Assembly: GCA_041859375.1 (NCBI GenBank)
Contig: JBHEKP010000154.1
Coordinates: 1 to 34,043 of the forward strand
DNA length: 34,043 nucleotides
Origin: JBHEKP01 sp041859375
GTDB taxonomy: Bacteria > Hydrogenedentota > Hydrogenedentia > Hydrogenedentales > CAITNO01
Direction: 5' to 3'
Both the position numbers and the translations under genes were made by a program. How positions within the stretch are numbered: position 1 is the first letter of the stretch; each line of letters begins with the position of its first letter. Positions 1-7,651 of the stretch are shown one piece after another. The notes under the pieces were generated by a model, which saw only the letters and a list, made by a program, of their open reading frames with translations, had not been told where the DNA came from and ran no database searches.

Positions 1-141
1 GAGATGGTGATGCCGGGCGACAACGTGAAGATGTCGATCGAGCTGATCAACTCCATCGCCATGACGGAAAACCTGCGCTTCGCCATCCGCGAGGGCGGAC
101 GCACCGTCGGCGCCGGCGTCGTCACCAAGATCATCGAGTAA
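1..141 (+). CDS. tuf: Elongation factor Tu, C-terminal end (partial)
   Basis: The first 46 codons read in frame 1 to TAA and match the last beta-barrel (domain 3) of EF-Tu: the run MVMPGDNVKM, then ENLRFAIREGGRTVGAGVV and the terminal KIIE. EF-Tu delivers aminoacyl-tRNA to the ribosome as a GTPase. Only the end is in the window, so the GTPase domain cannot be checked. Its place directly before rpsJ is the classic str-S10 junction. The 110-bp gap to rpsJ is GC-rich, with no clear T-tract terminator, so read-through into the S10 genes is plausible. Confidence 0.97.
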   Translation, partial: EMVMPGDNVKMSIELINSIAMTENLRFAIREGGRTVGAGVVTKIIE

Positions 142-251
142 ACAAGGTTCCGCGGCGCGGGGCCCCCTCCGGGCGCCCCGCCCCGGTTTGACAACCGGCC
201 GCCGGACCCGCCCCCAGGGGCGCGGAACGGCCGCCAGTGTGGAGAAAAGGC

Positions 252-563
252 ATGGCCTCAAGCCATAAGATTCGCATCAAGCTGCGCGCATACGACCATC
301 GGCTTCTCGATCAGGCGACCACGGGCATCGTGGACGCCGCGAAGAAGACGGGCGCGCAAGTGCGCGGCCCGATCCCGCTTCCCACGGCGCTTTCCAAGCT
401 GACCGTGCTGCGCGGACCGCACATTGACAAGAAGTCGCGCGAGCAGTTCGAGAGCCGCACCCACAAGCGGCTGATTGACATCGTCGGGCCGAGCGCAAGC
501 ACCGTTGACGCGCTGATGAAACTGGTGCTTCCCGCCGGCGTTGACGTGGAAATCAAGCAGTGA
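252..563 (+). CDS. rpsJ: 30S ribosomal protein S10
   Basis: A 103-aa protein with the S10 signature: KIRIKLRAYDHRLLD at the N-terminus, GPIPLPT in the middle and the THKRLIDI segment near the C-terminus. S10 sits in the 30S head and is also the NusE antitermination factor. I chose the ATG at 252 because GGAGAAAAGG (241-250) lies just before it and MASSHKIRIKL fits family N-termini. An upstream in-frame GTG at 237 would add five unsupported residues. It is the first gene of the S10 cluster. Confidence 0.97.
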   Translation: MASSHKIRIKLRAYDHRLLDQATTGIVDAAKKTGAQVRGPIPLPTALSKLTVLRGPHIDKKSREQFESRTHKRLIDIVGPSASTVDALMKLVLPAGVDVEIKQ

Positions 564-624
564 GCGGGCGGAAACCCGAATGACCGATGGCCGTGGAACC
601 CACCACGTTTAAGGACAAGACACG

Positions 625-1263
625 ATGCTGAAAGGTTTGTTGGGGCGAAAACTGGGCATGACCCGGATCTTCACGGAAGAAGGGTTGTGGATAGACGTCA
701 CCCTTGTGGAGACGGGACCGTGCACAGTGGTCCAGAGAAAGACCAAGGATCACGACGGGTACGAGGCGGTGCAGGTCGGCTACGGCGAGGTTGCGGAAAA
801 ACGCTGCACCAAGCCGATGCTGGGCCATTACAAGTCCGCCGGCGTCACCCCGAGGCGTGTGCTGAAGGAGTTCCGCGTGGACGCCGCGTCCGGCCTTAAG
901 CCCGGCGACGAAATCTCCGGGCAGGACATCTTCAAGACCGGCGACCGGGTTGACATCTGCGGCGTCTCCAAGGGCAAGGGATTCCAGGGCGTCATGAAGC
1001 GCCATGGTTTCGGCGGCGGACCGGGCGGCCACGGCTCCATGTTCCACCGCGCCCCCGGTTCCATCGGTGCCAGCGCCGATCCGTCGGAGGTTGTCAAGGG
1101 TAAGCGCCTGCCCGGCCAGATGGGCAACGTGAACGTCACGGTCCAGAACCTGCAGGTCGTGGACATCGTCCCCGAGAAAAACCTGCTGGTGGTCCGCGGC
1201 GCGGTGCCCGGCGCAAAGGGCGGCATGGTTGTTGTCAAGCACAGCGTGAAAGGAGCCAAATAA
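625..1263 (+). CDS. rplC: 50S ribosomal protein L3
   Basis: A 212-aa protein beginning MLKGLLGRKLGMTRIF, the standard L3 start, with the conserved loop KGKGFQGVMKRHGFGGGP and the segment KGKRLPGQMGNVNVTVQNL. L3 is an early-assembly 50S protein whose loop reaches the peptidyl-transferase centre. AAGGAC at 611-616 is the likely ribosome-binding site. The 61-bp gap after rpsJ is typical of the cluster, and only 1 bp separates its stop from rplD. The length is normal for the family. Confidence 0.98.
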   Translation: MLKGLLGRKLGMTRIFTEEGLWIDVTLVETGPCTVVQRKTKDHDGYEAVQVGYGEVAEKRCTKPMLGHYKSAGVTPRRVLKEFRVDAASGLKPGDEISGQDIFKTGDRVDICGVSKGKGFQGVMKRHGFGGGPGGHGSMFHRAPGSIGASADPSEVVKGKRLPGQMGNVNVTVQNLQVVDIVPEKNLLVVRGAVPGAKGGMVVVKHSVKGAK

Positions 1264-1264
1264 C

Positions 1265-1891
1265 ATGGTGTCCTTGAAGGTAATCGGCATGGACGGCGCC
1301 GAGCTCGGCGTTGTCGAGGCCAGCGAGCAGGTTTTCGCGGCGCCCGTGAACGAGGCGCTTGTCCACGATGTGGTGGTCGGTCTCCAGGCCAACAAGCGCC
1401 AGGGCACGCACCAGACCAAGACGCGCGGCGAGGTTTCCGGCGGCGGCATCAAGCCCTTCCGCCAGAAGGGCACCGGCCGGGCGCGCCAGGGCAGCATCCG
1501 CGAGCCGCAGATGCGCGGCGGCGGCACCATCTTCGGGCCGCACCCCCGCGACTACCGGCACGCGCTGCCCGTGCGCGTCAAGCGCCAGGCCCTGTGCTGC
1601 GTCCTGAGCGACCGCCTGCGCGGCGAGAAGCTCAGTGTCGTGCGCGGCATGAGTTTTGACGCCCCGAAGACAAAACCCTTCGCGGCCATGCTCGGCAAGG
1701 TGGCCCCCGGCGGGCGCAAGACCCTGGTGGTCACCGCCGGCTGCGACGAGAACACCCTGCTCTCCTCGCGGAACATCGAGAAGGTGACGGTCCGCACGGC
1801 GGCGGACGTGAACGCACTGGACGTGCTGCTGGCCGCCCGGGTCGTCCTGCAGGAGGAGGCCGTCGCCGTCCTCCAGGAGAGACTGTCATGA
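1265..1891 (+). CDS. rplD: 50S ribosomal protein L4
   Basis: A 208-aa protein with the L4 hallmark basic loop: KRQGTHQTKTRGEVSGGG, then KPFRQKGTGRARQGS and GGGTIFGPHPRDY. That loop lines the nascent-peptide exit tunnel. In some bacteria L4 also autoregulates the S10 operon, but I saw no recognisable S10-leader structure here. The SD is AAAGGAG within the end of rplC, and the stop overlaps the rplW start (ATGA), so translation is probably coupled. Family-typical length. Confidence 0.97.
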   Translation: MVSLKVIGMDGAELGVVEASEQVFAAPVNEALVHDVVVGLQANKRQGTHQTKTRGEVSGGGIKPFRQKGTGRARQGSIREPQMRGGGTIFGPHPRDYRHALPVRVKRQALCCVLSDRLRGEKLSVVRGMSFDAPKTKPFAAMLGKVAPGGRKTLVVTAGCDENTLLSSRNIEKVTVRTAADVNALDVLLAARVVLQEEAVAVLQERLS

Positions 1892-2187
1892 GCATGGACC
1901 CCTACAAGATCATAGACCGCCCGATTATCACGGAAGAGGCGCAGATACAGATCGCCAAGGCGAACCAGTACACCTTCCGCGTCAATCCCAGGGCGACCAA
2001 GGGTCAGATCCGCGACGCCATCGAGGCCATCTTCCGCAAGGAGGAAATCCGCGTGGTGTCCGTCAACACGATGAACTACCAGGGCAAAGTGCGCAACCGG
2101 ATGGCCTCGCGCCGTCCCGGCCGCCGGGCAGCCTGGAAAAAAGCCATTGTCACGCTGCGCCCGGGTGACAAGATTGAACTTATCTAA
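1888..2187 (+). CDS. rplW: 50S ribosomal protein L23
   Basis: A 99-aa protein with L23 features: an N-terminal IIDRPIITEEAQ segment, YTFRVNPRATKGQIRDAIE and the KVRNRMASRRPGRRAAWKKA basic loop leading to AIVTLRPGDKIELI. L23 sits beside the tunnel exit and docks SRP and trigger factor. The ATG at 1888 overlaps the rplD stop by four bases and follows GGAGAG. A second ATG at 1894 is a possible alternative start that would remove two residues. Confidence 0.97.
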   Translation: MSMDPYKIIDRPIITEEAQIQIAKANQYTFRVNPRATKGQIRDAIEAIFRKEEIRVVSVNTMNYQGKVRNRMASRRPGRRAAWKKAIVTLRPGDKIELI

Positions 2188-2199
2188 GGAGCCGCCGAG

Positions 2200-3027
2200 A
2201 TGCCTCTGAAGAGATTCAAGCCCTACACGCCCTCCCGCCGGGAGATGAGCGTGTCGGATTTCGCCGAGATAACGAAGACCGAGCCCGAGAAGAGCTTGGT
2301 TGTCATCAAGCGGCGCGTCAACGGCCGAAACAACCTTGGCCGGATCACCATGCGCCGGCGCGGCGGCGGCGCCCGGAAGAAATACCGGATCGTCGACTTC
2401 CGCCGCGAGAAGGACGGAATCCCCGGCAAGATTGCAGCGATCGAGTACGATCCCAACCGCTCCGCGCGCATCGCGCTGGTCCACTACGCGGACGGCGAGA
2501 AGCGCTACATCATCGCGCCGAACGGCCTCAAGATCGGCCAGGTGATCATGAGCGGAGAGAGCGTGGAGTTCGAAATCGGCAACACGCTGCCCCTCGGCAA
2601 CATGCCCCTCGGCACGAACGTGCACAACGTGGAGCTGACCCCGGGCGCGGGCGGCCAGATGGCGCGCGCCGCCGGCAACGGCTGCCAGCTGCTGGCCAAG
2701 GAGGGCCGCTACGTCGCGCTGCGCCTCCCCTCCGGCGAGATGCGCCGCGTGCTGAGCGCGTGCCGCGCCACCATCGGTGTGGTCGGCAACGAGGAGCACA
2801 GCAACGTGAACCTGGGCAAGGCCGGCCGCTCGCGCTGGCTGGGACGCAGGCCCAAGGTGCGCGGCGTCGTGATGAACCCGGTTGACCACCCGCACGGCGG
2901 CGGCGAAGGCCGCACCTCCGGCGGCCGCCACCCGGTCACCCCCTGGGGCAAGTCCACCAAGGGCATGAAGACGCGCAAAAAGAACAGCAGGACCAACCAG
3001 TACATTATCCGCCGGCGCAACGGCTGA
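2200..3027 (+). CDS. rplB: 50S ribosomal protein L2
   Basis: A 275-aa protein of full family length. It opens MPLKRFKPYTPSRREM, carries GRNNLGRITMRRRGGG and a central RNA-binding barrel, and ends with the diagnostic VRGVVMNPVDHPHGGGEG loop, including the conserved histidine, then KTRKKNSRTNQYIIRRRNG. L2 is needed for subunit joining and sits near the peptidyl-transferase centre. The SD AAGGAG lies right after the rplW stop, 12 bp before this ATG. Confidence 0.98.
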   Translation: MPLKRFKPYTPSRREMSVSDFAEITKTEPEKSLVVIKRRVNGRNNLGRITMRRRGGGARKKYRIVDFRREKDGIPGKIAAIEYDPNRSARIALVHYADGEKRYIIAPNGLKIGQVIMSGESVEFEIGNTLPLGNMPLGTNVHNVELTPGAGGQMARAAGNGCQLLAKEGRYVALRLPSGEMRRVLSACRATIGVVGNEEHSNVNLGKAGRSRWLGRRPKVRGVVMNPVDHPHGGGEGRTSGGRHPVTPWGKSTKGMKTRKKNSRTNQYIIRRRNG

Positions 3028-3066
3028 CAAGTGCTGCGAAGGCAGGACGCATAAGGAGAGTTTAAC

Positions 3067-3330
3067 GTGGCCCGCTCGCTTAAAAAAGGGTACTTCATCG
3101 AGGGTTCGCTGCTCGACAAGGTGGTCAGGCAGCAGAACACCGGCGACCGCCGGGTCATCAAGACCTGGTCGCGCCGCTCGACCATCGTCCCCGACATGGT
3201 CGGCCTCACGATTACGGTCCACAACGGCAAGACGTTCATACCGGTGTTTGTGACTGAGAACATGGTGGGCCACAAACTGGGCGAATTCGCCCCGACGCGG
3301 ACCTTCAAGGGCCACGCGGGAAGCAAGTGA
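3067..3330 (+). CDS. rpsS: 30S ribosomal protein S19
   Basis: An 87-aa protein starting at GTG 3067 with MARSLKKGYFIEGSLLDKV. The conserved segments WSRRSTIVPDMVGLTI and HNGKTFIPVFVTENMVGHKL follow, ending GEFAPTRTFKGHAG. This is complete, typical S19, which binds 16S rRNA in the 30S head with S13. AAGGAGAG lies upstream at about 3052-3059. The non-ATG start is one of several in this cluster. Confidence 0.98.
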   Translation: MARSLKKGYFIEGSLLDKVVRQQNTGDRRVIKTWSRRSTIVPDMVGLTITVHNGKTFIPVFVTENMVGHKLGEFAPTRTFKGHAGSK

Positions 3331-3345
3331 CGGGAGAATTAAGGC

Positions 3346-3696
3346 ATGCCAACGGCTGTAGCAAAACTTAGCAACCTGCAGGTGGCCCCGAGAAAGGTCC
3401 GCCTGGTGGCAAACATGATTCGCGGCAAGCGGGTCGCCGACGCGCGCGACATCCTCCAGTTCTGCGTGAAGGGCTCTGCCGAGCCCATCCGCAAGCTGCT
3501 GGATTCGGCCGTCGCCAACGCCGAATACGAGGCGCGGGAACGCCGCGCACGGATCATCGCCGACAACATGGTGGTGAGCTGGATTATTGTGAACGAGGGC
3601 CGGACCCTGTACAGGTACCAGTCCATGCCCCGCGGGCGCGCCGGAAAGGTCCGGCACCGCAGCAGCCATGTTGAACTGATGATTTCGGACAAGTGA
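3346..3696 (+). CDS. rplV: 50S ribosomal protein L22
   Basis: A 116-aa protein with L22 landmarks: LQVAPRKVRLVANMIRGKRV near the start, AVANAEYEARE in the middle, then the extended hairpin ending in MPRGRAGKVRHRSSHVELMI. The hairpin reaches into the exit tunnel and is a known site of macrolide-resistance mutations. GGGAGAA upstream (3332-3338) can act as SD, and AAGG lies at 3341-3344. It is 15 bp after rpsS and 10 bp before rpsC. Confidence 0.97.
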   Translation: MPTAVAKLSNLQVAPRKVRLVANMIRGKRVADARDILQFCVKGSAEPIRKLLDSAVANAEYEARERRARIIADNMVVSWIIVNEGRTLYRYQSMPRGRAGKVRHRSSHVELMISDK

Positions 3697-3706
3697 GGAG
3701 AGCATC

Positions 3707-4519
3707 ATGGGTCAGAAGGTTCACCCCTTTGGCTTCCGTCTGGGTGTCATACAGGAATGGTCGTCGCGCTGGTACGCCGGCAGGGACTATGTCGAGCTGT
3801 TGCACAAGGACTTGGAAATCCGCCGCTACCTGAAGCGCCGCCTTGACCGCGACGCCGCCGAGGGGCGGGCCGAAGTGGCAAAGATAGACGTTGAGCGCGC
3901 CGGCCGCAAGACCAAGGTCATCATCTACGCCGCGCGTCCGGGCGTGGTCATCGGCCAGAAGGGCGACCGCGTCGAGGAGCTGCGCAAGGAGCTCGAGCTG
4001 CTCACCGGCCAGGATGTCATGCTCGACATCCGCGAGGTGATGGCGCCCGATCTCAGCGCCCAGCTCGTGGCCGAGCGCCTCGCGCTCGACCTTGAGAAGC
4101 GCGTGTCCTTCCGCCGCGCCATGAAGAAGGCGATGCAGAACACCATGCGCCTCGGCGCCAAGGGCATCCGCATCCGCGTGGCCGGCCGACTGAACGGCGC
4201 CGAAATCGCGCGCTGCGAGCAGTCCCGCGAGGGTTCCGTGCCCCTGCACACCCTGCGCGCGAACGTGGACTACGGCGTGGCCACCAGCTACACCACCTAC
4301 GGGACCATCGGTGTGAAGTGCTGGATCTACCTGGGCGACATCAACCCGGGCGAGCGCGTCCAGGGCGTCGGTGTCGAGCTGCGCGCCCCCGAGGGCAGGC
4401 GCGGCGACCGTGACGGCGGACGGCGCGGCGACCGCGACGGCGGACGCGGCGGACGGCCCGGCGGCGGGCGCGGGCGCTCCGGCGGCGGGCGCGGCCCCAG
4501 GACGGAGACGGCGGAATAA
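3707..4519 (+). CDS. rpsC: 30S ribosomal protein S3 with Gly/Arg-rich C-terminal tail
   Basis: A 270-aa protein. The start MGQKVHPFGFRLGVIQEW, the KH-domain core with RPGVVIGQKGDRVEELRKEL and the C-terminal domain segment GRLNGAEIARCEQSREG identify S3, which lines the mRNA entry site. The family core ends near residue 225. About 45 more residues form a low-complexity tail of repeated GRRGDRDGG and GGGRG units, encoded by near-repeat DNA at 4395-4500. Tails on S3 occur in some phyla, but this one resembles RGG RNA-binding tails. GAGGAG precedes the ATG. Confidence 0.97.
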   Translation: MGQKVHPFGFRLGVIQEWSSRWYAGRDYVELLHKDLEIRRYLKRRLDRDAAEGRAEVAKIDVERAGRKTKVIIYAARPGVVIGQKGDRVEELRKELELLTGQDVMLDIREVMAPDLSAQLVAERLALDLEKRVSFRRAMKKAMQNTMRLGAKGIRIRVAGRLNGAEIARCEQSREGSVPLHTLRANVDYGVATSYTTYGTIGVKCWIYLGDINPGERVQGVGVELRAPEGRRGDRDGGRRGDRDGGRGGRPGGGRGRSGGGRGPRTETAE

Positions 4520-4574
4520 CCGGGTTAACAGCGGCGGCGGCCCCAGGGGCGCGGCCGAAGTGGAGATGTGAAAC

Positions 4575-4985
4575 ATGTTGATGCCGAAGCGAGTGAAATA
4601 CCGGAAGCAGCAGCGCGGCAGCCGGGCCGGAATGACCAAGGGCGGCGCGTCGCTGAACTTCGGCGAGTACGGCGTGAAGGCCATGGAAGACGGCTGGGTC
4701 ACCGCCCGCCAGATTGAGGCCGCCCGTATCGCCATCACACGCCACCTGCGCCGCGGCGGCAAGGTGTTCATCCGGGTTTTCCCGGACAAGCCGATCACAA
4801 AGAAGCCCGCCGAAACCCGCATGGGCAAGGGCAAGGGCGCGCCCGAGGAGTGGGTGGCCGTGATCAAGCCCGGCCGCATCATGTTCGAGGTTGAGGGTGT
4901 TGGCGAGGACCTGGCCAAGGAGGCAATCCGCCTGGCCGGTTTCAAACTGCCGATTAAGACTAAATTCGTGGCCCGCACACTGTAG
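4575..4985 (+). CDS. rplP: 50S ribosomal protein L16
   Basis: A 136-aa protein beginning MLMPKRVKYRKQQRGSR, an almost invariant L16 start, with RQIEAARIAITRHLRRGGKV, then FPDKPITKKPAETRMGKGKG. L16 binds near the A-site tRNA elbow on the 50S. A second in-frame ATG lies two codons in, but family alignment supports 4575. Like most L16 genes it sits between rpsC and rpmC. GGAGATG upstream (4562-4568) is the likely SD. Confidence 0.97.
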   Translation: MLMPKRVKYRKQQRGSRAGMTKGGASLNFGEYGVKAMEDGWVTARQIEAARIAITRHLRRGGKVFIRVFPDKPITKKPAETRMGKGKGAPEEWVAVIKPGRIMFEVEGVGEDLAKEAIRLAGFKLPIKTKFVARTL

Positions 4986-5012
4986 GCCGGACGACTTCTG
5001 GGAGATGACGAC

Positions 5013-5222
5013 GTGAAGGCGAGAGAACTCAAGGAAATGACGGAAGAGGCGCTTCGTGAGCGCCTCAGCGACCGCAAGGCCGACATCATGACATTCCGCC
5101 TCCAGCTGGCCACCAGCGTGGTGGAAAACGTGCGCCGCGCCCGCGAGGCGCGCCGTGAAATCGCGCGTATTCTGACGATCCTCCGGGAGCGTGAACTCGC
5201 CGCGGCGAAAGGGATGAAGTAG
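5013..5222 (+). CDS. rpmC: 50S ribosomal protein L29
   Basis: A 69-aa, highly charged helical protein starting at GTG 5013: MKARELKEMTEEALRERL, then TFRLQLATSVVENVRRAREA and REIARILTILRERE. L29 is a two-helix protein at the tunnel exit next to L23. The SD GGGAG (4999-5003) is spaced correctly for the GTG. A single base separates its TAG from the rpsQ ATG, so coupling is likely. Confidence 0.96.
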   Translation: MKARELKEMTEEALRERLSDRKADIMTFRLQLATSVVENVRRAREARREIARILTILRERELAAAKGMK

Positions 5223-5223
5223 G

Positions 5224-5508
5224 ATGAGCGAACAGACCAACACTCCGGCCGCGGAAAAGGGCGGCGTCCGCAAGGAACGCGTGGGCGTGGTGACCAGCAC
5301 CGCCATGCAGAAGACCATCACCGTCGCGGTGCAGGCCTTCAAGCCCCACCCGCTCTACAAGAAGGCCCTCAAGCGGACCAAGAAATTCAAGGCGCACGAT
5401 GAAAACCAGGACTGCAATGTGGGCGATCTCGTCCGCATCCGCGAGACCCGTCCGCTCAGCCGCACAAAGCGCTGGCGCCTGGTTGAAATCGTCAAGCGCG
5501 CCGACTGA
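5224..5508 (+). CDS. rpsQ: 30S ribosomal protein S17
   Basis: A 94-aa OB-fold protein. After a short acidic N-terminal extension of about 14 residues, the family core runs RKERVGVVTSTAMQKTITV, with YKKALKRTKKFKAHDE and the closing GDLVRIRETRPLSRTKRW. S17 binds the 5' domain of 16S rRNA early in assembly. The start follows the rpmC stop by one base, and the purine run AAAGGGATGAAGTAGG serves as SD. Confidence 0.97.
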   Translation: MSEQTNTPAAEKGGVRKERVGVVTSTAMQKTITVAVQAFKPHPLYKKALKRTKKFKAHDENQDCNVGDLVRIRETRPLSRTKRWRLVEIVKRAD

Positions 5509-5525
5509 CAGGGAAGGATCAGGCC

Positions 5526-5894
5526 ATGATACAGATTTACTCCCGGCTGAACGTCGCCGACAACTCCGGCGCCCGTGAAATCCGCGTGATGCAGGTGATG
5601 GGCGGCTCCAAGCGCCGCTACGCCGCCCTCGGCGACATCATCACCGCCAACGTGCGCGACGCACTGCCCAACGCCCCCATCAAAAAGGGCGACGTGGTCA
5701 AGGCGGTGGTCGTGCGCATCCGCCGCGACACGCAGCGCCCCGACGGAACGGTCATCCGTTTCGACTCCAACGCGGCCGTCATCATCAACAACCAGAAGGA
5801 GCCCCGCGGCACGCGCATTTTCGGGCCCGTTCCGCGCGAACTGCGCGAGGGCGGCTTCCTGCGCATCCTGTCCCTGGCCCCCGAAGTGGTGTGA
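5526..5894 (+). CDS. rplN: 50S ribosomal protein L14
   Basis: A 122-aa protein, exactly the usual L14 length, beginning MIQIYSRLNVADNSGAREI. The conserved KGDVVKAVVVRIRRDTQRPD, FDSNAAVIINNQKEPRGTRI and GPVPRELRE segments follow. L14 forms an intersubunit bridge with 16S rRNA. GGAAGGAT (5512-5519) is a good SD. It starts the run of genes that E. coli places in the spc operon. Confidence 0.98.
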   Translation: MIQIYSRLNVADNSGAREIRVMQVMGGSKRRYAALGDIITANVRDALPNAPIKKGDVVKAVVVRIRRDTQRPDGTVIRFDSNAAVIINNQKEPRGTRIFGPVPRELREGGFLRILSLAPEVV

Positions 5895-5904
5895 GGTTAA
5901 AACA

Positions 5905-6216
5905 ATGTACATTCGCAAAAAAGACACAGTGGTGGTGATTCGCGGCGAGTACAAGGGCCGCCGGGGCCGCGTTCTCGAGGTCTACCCCTCCGAGCAGCGC
6001 ATCCTGGTGGAGGGCGTGAACATCATAAAGCGCCACACCCGCGCCAACCGCCGCAACCAGTCCGGCGGCATCGTCGAGCGCGAGGCCCCCATCCACGTTT
6101 CCAACGTGATGCCGTGGTGCGAGGACGCGGGCAAGCCGTCGAAGATCCTCATGAAGAAGCTCGAGGACGGCACCCGCGTGCGCGTGTGGAAGATCACCGG
6201 AGAGACGCTCGACTGA
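5905..6216 (+). CDS. rplX: 50S ribosomal protein L24
   Basis: A 103-aa KOW-domain protein: MYIRKKDTVVVIRGEYKGRRG at the start, VEGVNIIKRHTRANRRNQ and GGIVEREAPIHVSNVMPW in the middle. L24 is an assembly initiator that sits at the tunnel exit. The start is only 10 bp past the rplN stop, and GAGGTTAAAACA provides a weak SD. Full length for the family. A gap of 47 bp follows before rplE. Confidence 0.97.
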   Translation: MYIRKKDTVVVIRGEYKGRRGRVLEVYPSEQRILVEGVNIIKRHTRANRRNQSGGIVEREAPIHVSNVMPWCEDAGKPSKILMKKLEDGTRVRVWKITGETLD

Positions 6217-6263
6217 GTGTGGGACTGAATCCGCGAAAGCGTAAAACCTGAGGAGTGGCCGCC

Positions 6264-6809
6264 GTGCCAGCAAGACTCAAAGAAAAATACAAAAACGAAA
6301 TCGTGCAGGCGATGATGGCCGAATTCGGCTACAAAAACGTCATGCAGGTGCCCCGGATCGAGAAGGTCGTGGTCAACATGGGCGTCGGCGACGCCATCGG
6401 CGACTCCAAAATCATGGACACCGCCGCCGCCGAGCTCGCACAGATCACGGGCATGAAGCCCAGTGTGCGCCGCGCAAGGAAGTCCATCTCGAACTTCAAG
6501 CTGCGCGAGGGCGTCGCCATCGGGTGCATGGTCACCCTGCGCGGCGAGTACATGTACGACTTCATGGACCGCCTCTTCAACGTGGCCATCCCCCGCATCC
6601 GCGACTTCCGCGGCGTGTCCGCCAAGGGCTTCGACGCCTTCGGCAACTACACGCTGGGCCTGCGCGAGCAGACCATCTTCCCGGAAATCGACATCGACAA
6701 GGTCACCCGGGTGCGCGGCATGAACATCACCTTCGTCATGAAGACGAAAACGCCCGACGACCAGAGCCGGGCGCTGCTGCGGAAACTTGGAATGCCCTTC
6801 GCCGGCTGA
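6264..6809 (+). CDS. rplE: 50S ribosomal protein L5
   Basis: I place the start at GTG 6264 (MPARLKEKYKNEIVQAMM), not GTG 6255, because AGGAG at 6251-6255 is then eight bases upstream and the N-terminus matches L5. The 181-aa product carries VPRIEKVVVNMGVGDA, KSISNFKLREGVAIGCMVTL and FPEIDIDKVTRVRGMNIT, all diagnostic. L5 binds 5S rRNA and contacts S13 across the subunit interface. Confidence 0.97.
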   Translation: MPARLKEKYKNEIVQAMMAEFGYKNVMQVPRIEKVVVNMGVGDAIGDSKIMDTAAAELAQITGMKPSVRRARKSISNFKLREGVAIGCMVTLRGEYMYDFMDRLFNVAIPRIRDFRGVSAKGFDAFGNYTLGLREQTIFPEIDIDKVTRVRGMNITFVMKTKTPDDQSRALLRKLGMPFAG

Positions 6810-6863
6810 TCGGCGGAGCCACGCGGGCGCACGACGGCGCCCGGACCATAAAGGATACGACCC

Positions 6864-7169
6864 TTGGCTAAGACGAGCAAACTCGAAAAGAACAAGAAGA
6901 TTGCCGGGCTGGTGGTGAAATACCGCAGGCAGCGCGAGGAACTCAAGGCGGCCATCAAGGACGAGAGCCTCCCCTTCGAGGAGCGCCTCCAGGCCGTGCG
7001 CAAGCTCGCGTCGCTGCCGCGCAACTCGTCCCCGGTGCGCTACCGCAACCGGTGCAAGGTCACCGGCCGTCCGCGCGGCTATCTCCGCGCCTATGGCATG
7101 TCCCGCGTGTCCCTGCGGGAACTGGCGCTGGAGGGCAAGGTCCCGGGCGTCACCAAGTCCAGTTGGTAA
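6864..7169 (+). CDS. rpsN: 30S ribosomal protein S14, long zinc-free form
   Basis: A 101-aa protein starting at TTG 6864 (MAKTSKLEKNKKIAGLV) with the closing motif NRCKVTGRPRGYLRAYGMSR. It is the long form: only one cysteine is present and there is no CxxC pair, so no zinc ribbon. AAAGGAT at about 6850-6856 supports the TTG start. A TTG start for an essential ribosomal protein is uncommon and should lower initiation efficiency unless the strong context offsets it. Confidence 0.96.
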   Translation: MAKTSKLEKNKKIAGLVVKYRRQREELKAAIKDESLPFEERLQAVRKLASLPRNSSPVRYRNRCKVTGRPRGYLRAYGMSRVSLRELALEGKVPGVTKSSW

Positions 7170-7199
7170 CAGTGCGGAAAGACTGAGGAATACCAGATC

Positions 7200-7598
7200 A
7201 TGTCGATGAACGATCCCATTGCCGACCTTTTGACCCGTGTGCGGAACGCCATCCAGGCGCGCCATGCAACCGTGGACGTGCCCGCGTCGCGCCTGAAAAT
7301 CGAGATTTGCCGCGTGCTGCTCGAGCAGGGGTTTGTCGGGAATTTCGAGGTGTCCGAGGAGCCCGTCCCCGGCCTCATCCGCATCACGCTCAAGTACCTC
7401 TCCGACGGCGCCCCCGTGCTCCACGGGCTGCGCCGCGTGAGCAAGCCCAGCCTGCGGGTGTACCGCGGCAGCGGCGACATCAAGCCCGTCCGGAGCGGTC
7501 TGGGCATCTCCATCATCACCACCTCCAAGGGTGTGATGACGGGCAAGAACGCCCAGCAGCAGAAACTGGGCGGCGAGATTTTGTGTGAAGTGTGGTGA
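7200..7598 (+). CDS. rpsH: 30S ribosomal protein S8
   Basis: A 132-aa protein starting MSMNDPIADLLTRVRNAIQ, with the conserved C-terminal RRVSKPSLRVYRGSGDIKPV and GLGISIITTSKGVMTGKNA. S8 binds 16S helix 21. In E. coli it represses the spc operon by binding an rRNA-like site near rplE. I did not find a convincing copy of that site here. GACTGAGGAAT upstream gives the SD. It is 30 bp after rpsN. Confidence 0.97.
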   Translation: MSMNDPIADLLTRVRNAIQARHATVDVPASRLKIEICRVLLEQGFVGNFEVSEEPVPGLIRITLKYLSDGAPVLHGLRRVSKPSLRVYRGSGDIKPVRSGLGISIITTSKGVMTGKNAQQQKLGGEILCEVW

Positions 7599-7651
7599 TT
7601 CCGTCCGGCGCCCCGCGCCGGCCAAGACCAGTGTGTGAAAGGATTCGTGCC

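Noticed and set aside
188..193. Perfect TTGACA before rpsJ
   Set aside because: No -10-like hexamer lies 15-19 bp downstream; the site is the loop of a CCGGTT/AACCGG hairpin.
1552..3708. 718-codon open frame on the minus strand opposite rplD to rplV
   Set aside because: It is a shadow of high-GC third positions in the ribosomal genes; it has no SD and no recognisable domain.
5982..7625. 547-codon minus-strand frame opposite rplX to rpsH
   Set aside because: Antisense shadow of verified ribosomal proteins, with no SD or domain.
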